From contig JADIIU010000025.1 of assembly GCA_027603945.1 (NCBI GenBank), positions 62,001-126,000 on the forward strand: a DNA stretch of 64,000 nucleotides, in the 5' to 3' direction. Below, one piece after another: positions 46,628 to 57,322 of this stretch (positions within the stretch are counted from its first letter, which is position 1; every line of letters begins with the position of its first letter). The stretch comes from Terramyces sp. JEL0728 (lineage: Eukaryota > Chytridiomycota > Chytridiomycetes > Rhizophydiales > Terramycetaceae). The position numbers and the translations under genes are program-made. Below the pieces are notes generated by a model. The model saw nothing but the letters and a program-made list of their open reading frames with translations. It did not search any database and was not told where the DNA came from.

Positions 46628-48619
46628 ATGGCAAACGTAGATGAGGTCAAATTATCAGAAATGTTAGAAACCCAGAAAGAAGATTATGTCTGGACAAATA
46701 TAATGGATTCATATTCTCAGGCAGATCTTACAAACGATATTAGCGACGACGACTACGCGCAGAAACAACTCACCAGGTCAATATCGTCGGAAATCGCTGG
46801 CCCATCCTCAAAAGAAAATGCATCGCCAATAAAAACCAAAAAATACGCTTATGGAAATACGTATGAGCAAATGCATGAGCTGTCAGAGCGAATGTCAAGA
46901 CTGGTAAAAGAATCTGAAGAAAAATATATAGAATCTCAAGTAATAGTAAATTAAGAAAGGAAACTACAGAGGAGCTGCATAATATGCTTAACAGGGAAAA
47001 ACTTCATCGGGAAACAGCAGAAGGATTAATATCAGAATTGAGCAAAGAATTCCAATCCCTGCGAACAACAGTGCTTGCCTCACAAAAGGCTCAAAATGTG
47101 GAGAGTTTGAGTCAGGAAGTTGCTTGTTTGGAAATGCGTAAAAAATCTCTTGAAACTCTGTCCAACTATCCCAAAGTAGATGGAGCAGGTTTAGTAGATG
47201 CTTTCGACAAAATGCTGCTGTCAATTAAAAGATGCGAAGGACTGATTGATCAGAACCCTGAATACATGCAATATTTGGGTCTTGTTAATTCATTGATTAC
47301 AGCACAAAAAGCAACTATCGATTCTCAAATGAAAGAAATTGCAGTACTGCATCAGACTAGACTGGACAAAGAAAAAGCAAAGCAGCTTGCAACAGAGGAA
47401 CTGGCAATTGTCAACAATCAAATAATATCATCTCGACTAAACACAATTGACACCATATGTGCAAATATAGTCACAATTATCCACTCTACACCGGCTGCAA
47501 CCGTTAATCCGCATCCATCAGGTTCGGTATCAAAAGCACGATTAAGGGCAGGCACCACTAATAAAGGTCTGGAGCCAGCAAAAAAGTGGGCCAAAGGAAT
47601 CAAGAGCAACATGCTAAAAGCCGCAAACACAACCATCGGATCGCAACTGAGAGAAAAGTCAAAGAAAACCGCTTCGGTAGACTCTATAAATGAAAGTAAA
47701 GACTTGCTAATTTAGTTTCTGGTATTTAAAAAGTAATAGTAGAACGGCCTTATCATCAATTCCTCCCGCATTCGTATATATCGCCAAAGAAATGTACCCG
47801 TCCATTAAATATAGGCAACTTTTGCAATGAAAAAATATGGGGGAAAGAGCTGCGATGTAACGGTACAAATTGAATTAATCGAGTTTGCGGATATCATTGC
47901 CATAGCAAATGTTCAAACAGCTCAGGGGCTTGCGTTATTCAAAAAAAGAATACAGTCGTAGGTAACATTTTGATTTACAAAAGAAACAAACCTGTTTGGT
48001 GTCGAATTATCTTGTATTATGAAAAATCAAGAGGTTCCGTTCTTTATCACGAGTTGTATAGAAGCGGTTGAAGCAAAGGGACTAGAGTATGAAGGAATAT
48101 ACAGAAAATCTGGTCCAATGTCCCAAATCAACACACTATTCAGCGCTTTCAACAAAGGAGAACATCGATCATTAAATAACCCTGACGATCCATTCGATAT
48201 AACAGCCATTACCTCTATATTGAAAAAGTTTTTCAGGGATATGCCCGATCCATTAATTCCTTCAAGATTTTACAAAGACTTGACTGAATGCATGAGTATT
48301 TTCTGCCTAACAAAGAATTGCCAATAGGAAATGTAAGAGACAGCGCAATCAAGACCTTGGTTGGTCAACTCCCCCCAGAAAACCATCTAGTGCTGTCCTA
48401 TTTGATAAATCACTTGGCAAAGTAGTCTTAAACTAAATTAGGGTGCAACTATATGCGGAAAAGAATCTAATGACGGCTTCGAATCTAGGTGTCGTGTTTG
48501 GCCCGACAATATTGAGGCAGCAGCAAGTAGATACTCAACTGGACATTGCTGACTCGCTGCTTAAAAGCTGTTTGATAGAGCATTTGATTCTGAAGGCTAA
48601 ATTCATTTTTCAATCGTGA
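46628..48619 (+). CDS. Coiled-coil, C1 and RhoGAP protein
   Basis: Spliced length is 609 residues. A long N-terminal coiled coil (EQMHELSERMSRLVKESEEKY...) is followed by a basic linker. A C1 zinc finger comes next, with H-x12-C-x2-C then CNVCGYHCHSKC and a final Cys. The C-terminal RhoGAP domain starts LFGVEL; its arginine finger lies in EGIYRKSG, and it ends NLGVVFGPTIL. The protein should stimulate GTP hydrolysis by Rho/Cdc42. The order coiled coil-C1-RhoGAP is that of RACGAP1/CYK-4 but also of other C1-RhoGAPs. Introns: 46940-46959, 47696-47715, 47722-47739, 47794-47814, 47863-47883, 47962-47983, 48296-48315, 48422-48441. The piece 47716-47721 would be a 6-nt exon, or the two flanking introns are one 44-nt intron. 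Confidence 0.85.
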
Positions 48620-48651
48620 TGAATAAATTACACTTTTACCCATACGCGTTA

Positions 48652-49878
48652 ATGTTGAAAAGCACTACACCTACCAAAGTACATGCAATTAAACTAGAAT
48701 TTGCGTTCAAAGGAATCGGGAGGTTTAACGCCGATCCCCAACGATGAAATTAATAGTAACACCAACCCAAAGTCACTCGAAATATCAGAATTAAAAGAGT
48801 CTATAGACAATCAAACCTACGAGTATCAGCTTTTGGAAACACAAAGCGAATTGGAGCGGTCCATCTTGAATCTGCCCGACAACCAAAAAGATATCCGACA
48901 AAAGCTATATACTGGGTTACTGAAAATCAAAGAGTACGACATCCAACTAAAGCAAAAATCAACGGTAACCGAAATTATAACAAAGGCTGCCAGATCACTA
49001 AAAAAAGAGCGACTGGAAAGAGAGAGTTTGACAGGGACTCCCGAGTCAATGCTTTCAGAACCGTCGTATCATAATACTCTTTCAGACGAGGAAGACGACG
49101 ACGAATTTGAATTGAAAAGTTTAACCTCAGAAGACTTGGTAACATTTTTGACGGAACCAAAATTCAAACGGATTAGTATCGGGAAAGAGGCGCTTTTGGC
49201 TGCTAGAATAAAGTCAAGTATTGATTTGCTAAATAGAACCAAAAGTTACTAGATACAAGCAAGGGGATTTCATTGGAAGAAATATTGCTCTTGGGGCAGA
49301 CGCAAGATACTATCACGCCATGACCGAGGAGGAAATGAAGCGAGTAGATACCTTGGTTGAAACGGAAGAATACGATGAAGAAGAGCAGGTAGTTTCAATT
49401 GACACTAGTTGCAATCCAGATATGACAGAATTATTAATACAACAGCGTTTACACCAGATGTATCAGACTTGGAAAAGCTGAATGAAATTGAGGGTATATT
49501 AAGAAAAATAACCCCCCAGTCCGCATTGGAAACTGATTTCTTGTGGACGCCAGAAGGCACTTCAGGAATGAGAACTCCAACATTGATATCGAGATCAAAA
49601 TCTCAGTTGATTCGAGCTAGATCCGAAAAGGAATTGGAAACCATTATAATGGATACTGGGATTTCAAATTCAATTAACGAAATCTTTGAAAACCCAAAAC
49701 GGCTGGAAGAAATCGATCAGAAATTGAATGAGCTACGATCTATGCCTGATAACGTACTGAAATTTAATAGCAGGATGTCCTTAGTCGAGAAGAAATTGAC
49801 TCGCTGGTATATTCTTTGACCCGGGAGCATACACAAAATACAAACATTTCTTTGGAAACAAGCGGTTTGGTAATATAG
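48652..49878 (+). CDS. Coiled-coil protein, possibly FSIP1-like
   Basis: Five exons (introns 48679-48697, 49218-49236, 49389-49408, 49754-49773) give 382 residues. The first ATG is 32 bp after the RhoGAP stop. A helical region (ISELKESIDNQTYEYQLLE, QKLYTGLLKIKEYD) leads to an acidic stretch. A conserved-looking block follows, YKQGDFIGRNIALGADARYYHAMTEEEMKRVD, which reminds me of fibrous sheath-interacting protein 1, a flagellar protein. I am not certain of this match. The final exon is read as DVLSREEIDSLVYSL after removing 49754-49773; without that intron the protein would end at 49819. Disordered Ser/Thr-rich segments lie between. Confidence 0.6.
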
Positions 49879-49891
49879 TACGAAATTTAAA

Positions 49892-51378
49892 TCAAGACTT
49901 TATTTCATTGCTAATTTGGATTGCGATATTCTTGGCTGCAATCGTCTCAGTTTCCATGGTTGATACCCATCTTTCAAACGAGTTTATGTACCACAGCCCT
50001 TGCACTTTGGTTGGTAGATTCCAGTCGCTGTCAGGTCGCAGAACAGGATAACTTCCTGGGTTTACCCAATCTTGAGTCCAGATATTTGAAATCTTGAAAT
50101 ACATTTCCTGCAACACTGATTGCTCGACTGGTTGCTCTGAAAAGAATTTCACCACCGTTGTAGTCTCGTTTACAACGTGGTTAATACCAATGCAATTGAA
50201 TGCTGAATGGCCGGCGGGAGTTAGTATCGTTTGTGGAATATCAGAGTGTTTCGACACACCAAAATAGTTGTGGTTTAAATCCCCCAAGACAACAGTCACT
50301 AAGTTAGTAATAATCACCATGTAACTTTGTGAATTCCAACTGAGGGAACTGTGCTCTAGCAATGGTTGGAAGGAAACCTTTTAGCACAATTCCAGATGAT
50401 TCCATAGGTGTCGCCAATACAACTTTATCATACACTTTGGACGACTTTTCTCCTCCTTTTTCAAAGGATAGTTTGAATCCATCTTTAGTTTTCTCGACTT
50501 CAGTAACAGTGGTTCCAAGATGGACCGATGAACCTTCCAACATGTGCTCGTATAGCTTGTAATTCCCATCTTTAATGGTAAACATTTCGTCCAGTGAAGT
50601 ATAGAAACCTACCAAGCAACTGAAGGCGTGCAGGTTGGCAGCGTCGTTGAGGTAGATATTTCTGGTAATGGAACTGATAAATTCATCAACAAATTCCACA
50701 TTAAATAGTCATTACTAGCGCTGATGCCTTTTTCAAGCAAATAGTCCCTGCATGTGGCGTTCAGCGACTCATTCACGCCTAATCTGTCGATTTCATTTGC
50801 TGAATTGATCCAGTAGTCCCTGGATTCCAAATGCTGGTAAATGCCAAGGAATTTACCAACCAGCTCCTTGCAAATCTGCGACACTTTGATTGGGGAAAGC
50901 CCATATGTCCATATCAATTTTGCACTGGACCACCTAAGTCAAATTGTCCGTACCAACTGACGCTTGATGCGTCATAATATACCCACCTGCCATTCCAAAT
51001 ACCAAATTTTGCCTGCTGGCTGGCCTGTTTCTTTTCTTTATTTGACTTTACCTCCAGATCAAATTCTCGTTTAGCTTCCATCAAGTATCGATTCGCACTT
51101 GCAAAGATTGACGCTCCGAGTTCAATAGAAATAGAGTATTCGTTGCAGCCATCACATGCTTTCAATCTGACTTTCATTGCTTTTGCTCTACCCCCAATCA
51201 CATCTCCTCGTTCGTAGACATCAGTGTAATTATATATCCCTTCCTTTTTCAAGAAATAAACCAGAGATGCTCCTGCAGCTCCAGATCCGATAACTGCAAC
51301 TTTTGTATCGACGTTTAGAGAGTCCAGCTGCAGCGGGGTTTGTTTGGCATTTGCCAACACCAATAGCAACAGCAGCAT
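49892..51378 (-). CDS. PCYOX1: Prenylcysteine oxidase (FAD-dependent)
   Basis: 475 residues. A signal peptide (MLLLLLVLANA) precedes the FAD-binding VAVIGSGAAGASLVYFL and VYERGDVIGGRA motifs. The prenylcysteine lyase domain follows (LIWTYGLSP, VDEFISSITRNIYLN, LATPMESSGI). The enzyme cleaves farnesyl/geranylgeranyl cysteine in lysosomes or vacuoles. Introns are 50934-50953 and 50299-50317, canonical, plus 50696-50715 (20 nt), which must be removed to keep frame but ends TTTAATGTGG instead of AG. Coding length is a multiple of three only with that choice. Several NxS/T sequons agree with a lumenal protein. Confidence 0.88.
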
Positions 51379-51539
51379 GAAAAATGGTGAACCTTGAAAA
51401 GGAAATTTTGAAATACTAGCTTGCCAACTAAGGTACTCGGAAATATAACTTATTCATGTGGTGCAGCCATTGTTTGATGCTTCAACCATGGATTTTTGCA
51501 GTGCATTGTAAACATTTCAACTTCGTTTGCTAATACCCA

Positions 51540-52185
51540 ATGGATAACTCAGATAATACTTCGCCATCTCTGCGCAAGCATGCAAAACGAACAGATGGGA
51601 GTATCTCCAATCTTTCACATAGATCTGCAGGATCCCGCGACGATTTGAAATATGCAAGTACTGCCAGTTTTAGGGGATCTAAATATGGAAGCAGAGGGTC
51701 AATTGATAAACTAAAGGATGATAGAGATTCGACGACGGGAAGAAAATTTGGAAGTAGCGCTTCGATCCGCTCAGCTGAATTGGATCCAGAAAGAAGAGCA
51801 ATGGACAAAACCACGAGGAGTATGGAATCAGAACTAGAAAAGGCCGAAACCAACTTGTGGAAATCCAACCAGTCATTTTTTAACACGCAAAAGTCCCTGT
51901 ATGGATCATCCGCAGTACTGAATAAACTTTCAGTGCTTCAAAGTATCAAAAACCCTATAACTGATTCTATAGAGGAAGAAATGGAAGGCGATGCCATTGT
52001 GTTTCCTGGTGAAAAGTCCAACCTCAGACCCAAGCCGAAACTGGACGCAACCAACCTGCCAAAGATAGGAAATGCAGCTGGAGAAAAGCCAAAGCATCAT
52101 GGGGTAATTTCCATTTAATTTCTAGTCTGTCCGATTTCAAGAGGTACGTCATTCTCTTCAAACTCATTCTTTTCCAATCTTTTAA
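51540..52185 (+). CDS. Ser-rich disordered protein, paralogue A
   Basis: About 207 residues with one intron (52104-52125). The N-terminal half is Ser/Arg/Asp rich (SRGSIDKLKDDRDS). A helical module then reads ELEKAETNLWKSNQSFFNTQKSLYGSSAVLNKLSVLQSIKN, which is clearly homologous to the protein at 54110. The 3' end is uncertain: the frame after the intron gives a short tail ending SFPIF, but another frame gives a tail ending SFFSNLL, closer to the paralogue. No known domain recognised; the helical module is about 40 residues and might be a short coiled-coil binding unit. Confidence 0.6.
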
Positions 52186-52197
52186 ACCTTTATTTAA

Positions 52198-52939
52198 ATG
52201 AGATATAAACAGGTTACTCAGGTTGGAGGCATTGCCCCTGGACCTGCAGCAAATGAAAATGACTACATGAAGATGGTAATTCGCGCTGATTTTAGGTAGA
52301 TGTCACGTCAAGATTGACAGATCCAAACAACTACCCGGCAGCGCATAAAGCAAAACTAGAAGCAACAAAGAGACAACAAGAGTCTAGGAGTATATACGGC
52401 TCTTCGATGAACCTCGGCGGCAGTGTTGCTTCATTGTCAAAACAACCCAGCAATATTTCAGTAAACAAACTAGGGAAAAGCTATGTCTCTTTGTCGTCAC
52501 TAAATGTGATTATATCTAATCCAGGGATCTGATCCTGAAGTGTACAAGAGACTATATGAAGATTCAAAGCACAAGAAGGAGAAAACCAGTAGTGATGACA
52601 TGAAATTTACCGGTAATTACATATTTACGGAAGGCTATACAAATGGATTCAAACCATTGCCAGACGTAGAAAAGGAGAGGCTGAGAGTGAGCGCAACATC
52701 GTCAATGAAAGTAAGGACATCCTAACAAGATCTTTTCAAGCTTTTCGCCAAGCCAAAGTGCTAGAAATTCAATCACAGCCAAGTCTTCAAGTATTACCAA
52801 GTTGGAGCAGAGTATGGAAGACATGGATAAACCTAAACGCTCATCCACCAACGGTATCTTTGCAGATGTCCCGTTGCCAAGGCCAGCCCAGAAATTAATT
52901 GAAGAACCGCAAAGAAAGATTCCTACTTATAACCTTTAA
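52198..52939 (+). CDS. Ser-rich protein, paralogue B
   Basis: Four exons (introns 52276-52295, 52506-52524, 52711-52729) give 227 residues, starting only 12 bp after the preceding stop. N-terminal part: VGGIAPGPAANENDYMKMVDV, then DPNNYPAAHKAKLEATKRQQ. The middle has ESRSIYGSSMNLGGSVASLSK and a GSDPEVYKRLYEDSKHKK helix. The C-terminus reads NGIFADVPLPRPA...RKIPTYNL. That end resembles the C-terminus of the next gene (AIFDD...RKVPNYS), so the two are probably diverged paralogues. No known family recognised. Confidence 0.65.
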
Positions 52940-53006
52940 TAAATATAAAGCCAGTTTCGACTTTCCTTCCTGATCCAAATCCACCCCATCCGAATCCATC
53001 CGCAAT

Positions 53007-54025
53007 ATGGAATACAGTGATAGAAAGGAAAAGGTATTGTTACCGCTCAGAGATACCTCGAAATATGAACATGTCTCTGTTGGGTTGCGGCAAATAAGAC
53101 GAATCTCATCAATTACCGAATTGAACGACACGCCTTCAAAAAGCAGAGAAGCCTTAAATACAAAGGGGCTAGGCAGCAATTCGTATGGGTCGACCCAAAT
53201 GCTAAACAGGAAAGGCTCCCTGTCAAATATATTGGATGATGTTGAAGATAGAAAACTTAACAAAGCAGGTAAGGAAATGGACATGCTATTGAGCAGCACA
53301 CACAATATTTTGGAGCTTGGTGCTAATGCAACAAGTACCAAAAAAGTCAGCAATGAAAAAATTGCTTCGACTAACGAACTGTCCAAGCCAAGGGAGAAGG
53401 CAATCAAGGTTGGATTGAATGACACAGAAAATAGACCAAGGGGGTCTGTGGTATTGCCGGAGGTAGTTGTGCATAACAATAGATATCTGTATGTAAGGTT
53501 AACAGTAGAAACACGTAATCCCAATTAACAAAAGTCAAGTAAAACCAATCTCCTTTCGAGCCGGAACAAACTGGAAGATTCCGCAAACACAGATTTAACC
53601 GCGATAAATATTAGAAGAAAGAGCGTTGGTAATATTCTAAAAGCAGACGATTCAACTCCAAAAATCTACACCAAAAGAAAAAGTGTTGGGAATATTCTGT
53701 CTGTCGTAAATTTCTAACATTAGGATACTGAAAATACCACGTCCAAGAACAGTATGGATTTGAGGGTAAGTTTTTGTTTACCAGACTAAAGCAGAAATGT
53801 ACTCTTTTTCTTACTTAGAAAGGAGCGAGCTCCTGCCAAACAGGTAGATGAAAAATAACATAGAAATCAATAGAAAGGCTACCCAAAGAACCTGCTGCCA
53901 CCATTGAAAAATCGTCTTTTCTAAAGAAATCTACTCCTGCAATATTCGACGACATTCAAAATGCAGGATATCAAAAGGGCACTAATGAAGACGGGAAAAT
54001 GAGAAAGGTGCCCAATTATTCGTAG
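53007..54025 (+). CDS. Ser-rich protein with repeated RRKSVGNIL motifs, paralogue B'
   Basis: About 301 residues after removal of introns 53493-53508, 53515-53534, 53706-53723, 53766-53784, 53799-53818 and 53844-53863. The first two bracket a possible 6-nt exon (53509-53514); read together they are one 42-nt intron. The first alone would be only 16 nt. A short motif recurs: NRKGSLSNIL, RRKSVGNIL and KRKSVGNIL, a pattern like a basophilic kinase site beside a hydrophobic anchor. The C-terminus (IFDDIQNAGYQ...RKVPNYS) resembles that of the preceding gene. Function unknown. Confidence 0.6.
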
Positions 54026-54109
54026 TTTTATTAAATTCATTTTCCAATTTGTCATGGATATCAAAGTGCAAGGTGGATAAAATATCCTAACCGCGAATTT
54101 AACAATCTC

Positions 54110-54904
54110 ATGTCTTTGTCTATCGTTGACTCGCCGAATAAATCATTGAAATCAGAAAAGCTGCCTCTTATTGATTCAGCAAACACAATCAAATCAGGAA
54201 GTGATTCGGGATTTTCAAACAAAGCGAGTAATCCTAAAACCGCGAATGATCCCCCGCTTAAAAATTCTGGATCGTTGCTCAACTTGTCAAAGTCAGATTC
54301 ACAATCAAATTTAACATACATTGCATCGAGTGCAATTGGACCAAAACGCAAAAGCTCACAAGGGACTTTGCTGTCAAAAGGTTCCCAATCAAACTTGCTA
54401 AGATCAAAAGGATCTCAATCTAACCTGTTGAAATCATCAGGATCTGACCCGCAATCAAATATGTCAAAAAGTAAAGGATCCCAAGGGAACATATTCAATC
54501 CAAAGGCGTACGTAGTGCAGGACAAAGCTCCCATTGAAAAATTGAACACTGATGAGCTATTAGATAAATTGGAAATAGCAGAAGATGTATTGTTTGATGC
54601 AAACAGACAATTCTTTAGCGCTCAAAAAGCAATTTATGGGTCACAGGCAGTAATGTCAAAATACTCTGTGCTGCAGGGAATAAAGAATGAAAGAGAGGAA
54701 GGAGGAAAAGATCAGGGCTCAGATGAGCAGGAGGACGGCGAATCCATGCTCTTTCCCTCAGAAATGAAAAATAGACTGCCAACCATAAAGAAAAAACAGG
54801 TAATGCGAGTTAACGATAGGAATTCAAAGCCCCCAAATCAAAGAGCATTTCCAATCTTTTGGTAGTAAATATTCTGAAAGAAGGAAAATAAACTATGCAA
54901 TTAA
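54110..54904 (+). CDS. Ser-rich disordered protein with SKGSQSNL repeats, paralogue A'
   Basis: About 251 residues with introns 54800-54819 and 54862-54880. The N-terminal half is disordered, with repeats of SKGSQSNLL. The helical module LEIAEDVLFDANRQFFSAQKAIYGSQAVMSKYSVLQGIKN pairs with that of the gene at 51540. After splicing the end reads KSKSISNLL then KENKLCN. The less likely unspliced reading stops at 54865. The stop is 1 bp from the stop of the convergent DnaJ gene. Unknown family, apparently shared only with its paralogue here. Confidence 0.65.
54373..54490 (+). repeat. Imperfect SKGSQSNLL-coding repeats
   Basis: Four diverged units of about 24-33 bp encode SKGSQSNLLR, SKGSQSNLLK, SSGSDPQSNMSK and SKGSQGN. 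Wobble positions differ between units (ggttcccaa, ggatctcaa, ggatcccaa), so the amino acid pattern is kept while DNA has drifted. This suggests selection on the peptide repeat. Confidence 0.75.
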
Positions 54905-54905
54905 T

Positions 54906-55565
54906 TTATTTCAAAGGTCTTCTTTCCATCCCTGCAAGCTGTTTCTGTCCATTAACCCATCTTTCGCTTGAAATTCTTCCATCTGGTTCGCGAATTTCCT
55001 TTTCAACGGTTGTAACTCCGTTCTGCGTTGTCGTGGTTGTAGTTTCTTTCCTTCCATTCCTGATTACAGTACTGGTAGAACGAGAAGCGAACGACCCTCC
55101 CGAAGGGAACATATTTGAAAAGGAAGTCGCAGTGTATCCCTGGCCAAAGAAAGGATCCGACCGAGAAGCAAATCCGTTATTAGAGAATGGCTCCGAAGCA
55201 AATGGCGAAGGAAAGTTTGAAAACATACTTCTGTGCTGGGTAAATGGGTTTCTGCGGTTGCTGGATCCAAAATCATCAGCGAAAAACGAATCATTGAAGA
55301 ATGAGCGGAAAAGATCTTCGGGACTTATCATATCAGCTTTTGAAGTTCCTCGCGTGTCATACTCGTATCTCCTCCTCGGATCAATCAGTACTTGGTAAGC
55401 TTCCCCAATCATTTTAAACTTTTCCGCCCCATCTGACATTAATAGCTATCTACCTGCTTCTTTGTTCTTGTCTGGATGGTATCTGAGCGCCAGCCTTTTG
55501 TATGCGGCCTTTATTTCTTTATCGTCTGCATTCTGTGAAATTTCCAGGACTTTGTAATAATTCAT
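54906..55565 (-). CDS. DnaJ/Hsp40 co-chaperone, DNAJB type
   Basis: Two exons (intron 55433-55453) give 212 residues. The J domain at the N-terminus begins [34 protein letters not shown], with the HPD motif at residues 30-32, then [19 protein letters not shown] Ser/Phe-rich region and a Thr-rich [12 protein letters not shown] strand follow, as in DNAJB6/DNAJB8-like proteins that hold aggregation-prone clients. There is no zinc finger or canonical C-terminal peptide-binding domain. It stimulates Hsp70 ATPase. Divergent with SNIP1, 66 bp apart. Confidence 0.92.
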
Positions 55566-55631
55566 TAACGGAAAATGTGAGACTGCAAGTTTCAAAAAAC
55601 AGAAAAAACAAAGGAGGAAAATTCTGGAACC

Positions 55632-56357
55632 ATGAATGAAGATAATGGAGGCAAAAACGATCGTCACTCTGCCAGAAGGACAGACCAAGTGAGCCCCAGG
55701 GATATTCCTGATAAATACCATGACAGGGAAAGAAATGGTAGGCAGAAATACAGTTATCGAGAAAGGAACGAGGATCAACACAAAAGGGAGGAATCAGATC
55801 AAAATTCCAAAAGAGAAAGAAAGTCTGATAAGAGAAAAGGAGATTTCACAGACGAATATTCAAAGAAACCCAAAGAAGAAGAAAAAGAAAAGCCAAATTT
55901 CAATCAATCAGGAGCACTTGCAAAGGATCTTAATACAGTAAACGGAATTCTGTTGAAATACAGCGAACCTCCCGAGGCCAGACTTCCAGAATCAAAGTAC
56001 CGATTATATGCATTCAAAAACGATAAGGCAGATATTATTACAATACATAAACAGTCTGCTTATTTAGTTGGGAGAGAGCGGAAAGTGTGCGATATCCCGT
56101 TAGATCATCCATCTATCTCAAGCCAACACGCAGTTTTACAATACCGACAGGTTACAGTCAAAGACGAGTATGGTGTGGTTGGAAAAAAGACCAAACTATA
56201 TATTATCGACCTGGAATCGTCCAATGGAACTCTTGTAAACAAAAAGGCTATTCCTCCCAGTCGATATTACCAGTTGCTAGTTGGCGATGTAGTTAAATTT
56301 GGCAATAGTTCAAGAGAATATGTTCTGATGGATGAAGAAGCAATCAATAAAAAATAA
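55632..56357 (+). CDS. PML1: SNIP1/Pml1 FHA protein of the RES splicing complex
   Basis: Intron-free, 241 residues. An Arg/Lys/Glu/Ser-rich N-terminus ([18 protein letters not shown]) is followed by an FHA domain: [46 protein letters not shown] and [18 protein letters not shown]. The GR, SxxH and NG residues that bind phospho-Thr are present. This architecture is SNIP1 in animals and Pml1 in yeast, part of the RES complex that helps splicing of weak introns and retains unspliced pre-mRNA. That is of interest given the intron style of this genome. Confidence 0.9.
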   Translation: MNEDNGGKNDRHSARRTDQVSPRDIPDKYHDRERNGRQKYSYRERNEDQHKREESDQNSKRERKSDKRKGDFTDEYSKKPKEEEKEKPNFNQSGALAKDLNTVNGILLKYSEPPEARLPESKYRLYAFKNDKADIITIHKQSAYLVGRERKVCDIPLDHPSISSQHAVLQYRQVTVKDEYGVVGKKTKLYIIDLESSNGTLVNKKAIPPSRYYQLLVGDVVKFGNSSREYVLMDEEAINKK

Positions 56358-56365
56358 TTTTTCTG

Positions 56366-57306
56366 ATGAAAGAGAGTGTGTTGCACGCGATTGCTGGTTA
56401 AATATGAAATAATGTAGGTGCCGGAAGCGGAACTATTAGGTACCTATCATTAATAAAGTATGGCATTGACATACCCATTGCTAACTGTATCCACGCGTTC
56501 GCAAGTATCGACAGGTAAATCAAGACCAAACAAATCGAAACATTCAAAAAGATAATACAGGAGGAAGGAGCACTAGGCTTATACGCGTACATATCATTAA
56601 TATAGCGGTATTGCTTCGGGAATGGTTGGGATATCCATCACACAAGCAATTTACTTTTATTGGTACGAACTAATCAAAGCCGCTTGTGAATCAAACTTGA
56701 AGGCAGGTTTGTTCCTTTAATTGTAGGAGAAGATCTTGGGGTTCTGACTAGAATGGCTCCAGCTGCTGTTGCTGCAAGTATAACTACAATCTTAACCAAT
56801 CCTATTTGGGTTGTAAACACACGGCTGTTGGTAAAGAGAGATGGGAAAGTCGGGATGAAGAAAGCGGTGATGGATATTTACGCCGAAGAAGGATTGTCTG
56901 GATTTTGGAAAGGGATCTTGCCTGCAATGGTGCTTGTCGTAAATCCAGTTATCCAATTCGCAGTTTTTGAAAGACTTAAAAAGCGGCTATTGAAATCAAC
57001 AAGATATTTGACATCGTCCCATTATTTCCTACTTGGCGCATGTAATCTACGACTAACTTAGTTTCCAAGTTGTGCGCGACATTGGCAACGTATCCGTATA
57101 TCCTTTTACGGTCTCGGCTGCATATTAAACGAGAGAAAGCGTCAATGATTGACGAATTCCAAAAGATTATCAACGAGGAAGGATTCGTCGGCTTATACAA
57201 AGGGATCGAAGCCAATCTAACCCAGTCTGTTCTGACTTCGGCCTTCATTTTCTCGTTCAAAGAGCAGTTTTATAATTATTTATCTGCAATAAATTCCAAA
57301 TGGTAA
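56366..57306 (+). CDS. Peroxisomal membrane carrier, PMP47/SLC25A17 type
   Basis: Seven exons (introns 56397-56417, 56440-56458, 56505-56524, 56587-56605, 56707-56726, 57042-57061) give 273 residues with the three mitochondrial-carrier repeats: YPLLTVSTRSQTK, NPIWVVNTRLLV and YPYILLRSRLHIK. The replaced PxDxxx motifs (YPLLTV, NPIWVV, YPYILL) and the QAIYFYWYE segment are those of PMP47/SLC25A17, which carries ATP, CoA or NAD cofactors into peroxisomes. This pairs functionally with the acyl-CoA synthetase at 18805. Only nine bp separate it from the SNIP1 stop. Confidence 0.9.
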
Positions 57307-57322
57307 TTTCTCAGCTTTTTTC

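Noticed and set aside
47827..47884. Separate small gene starting at an ATG near 47827
   Set aside because: The same bases form the C1 zinc finger of the RhoGAP protein once short introns are removed, with correct Cys/His spacing.
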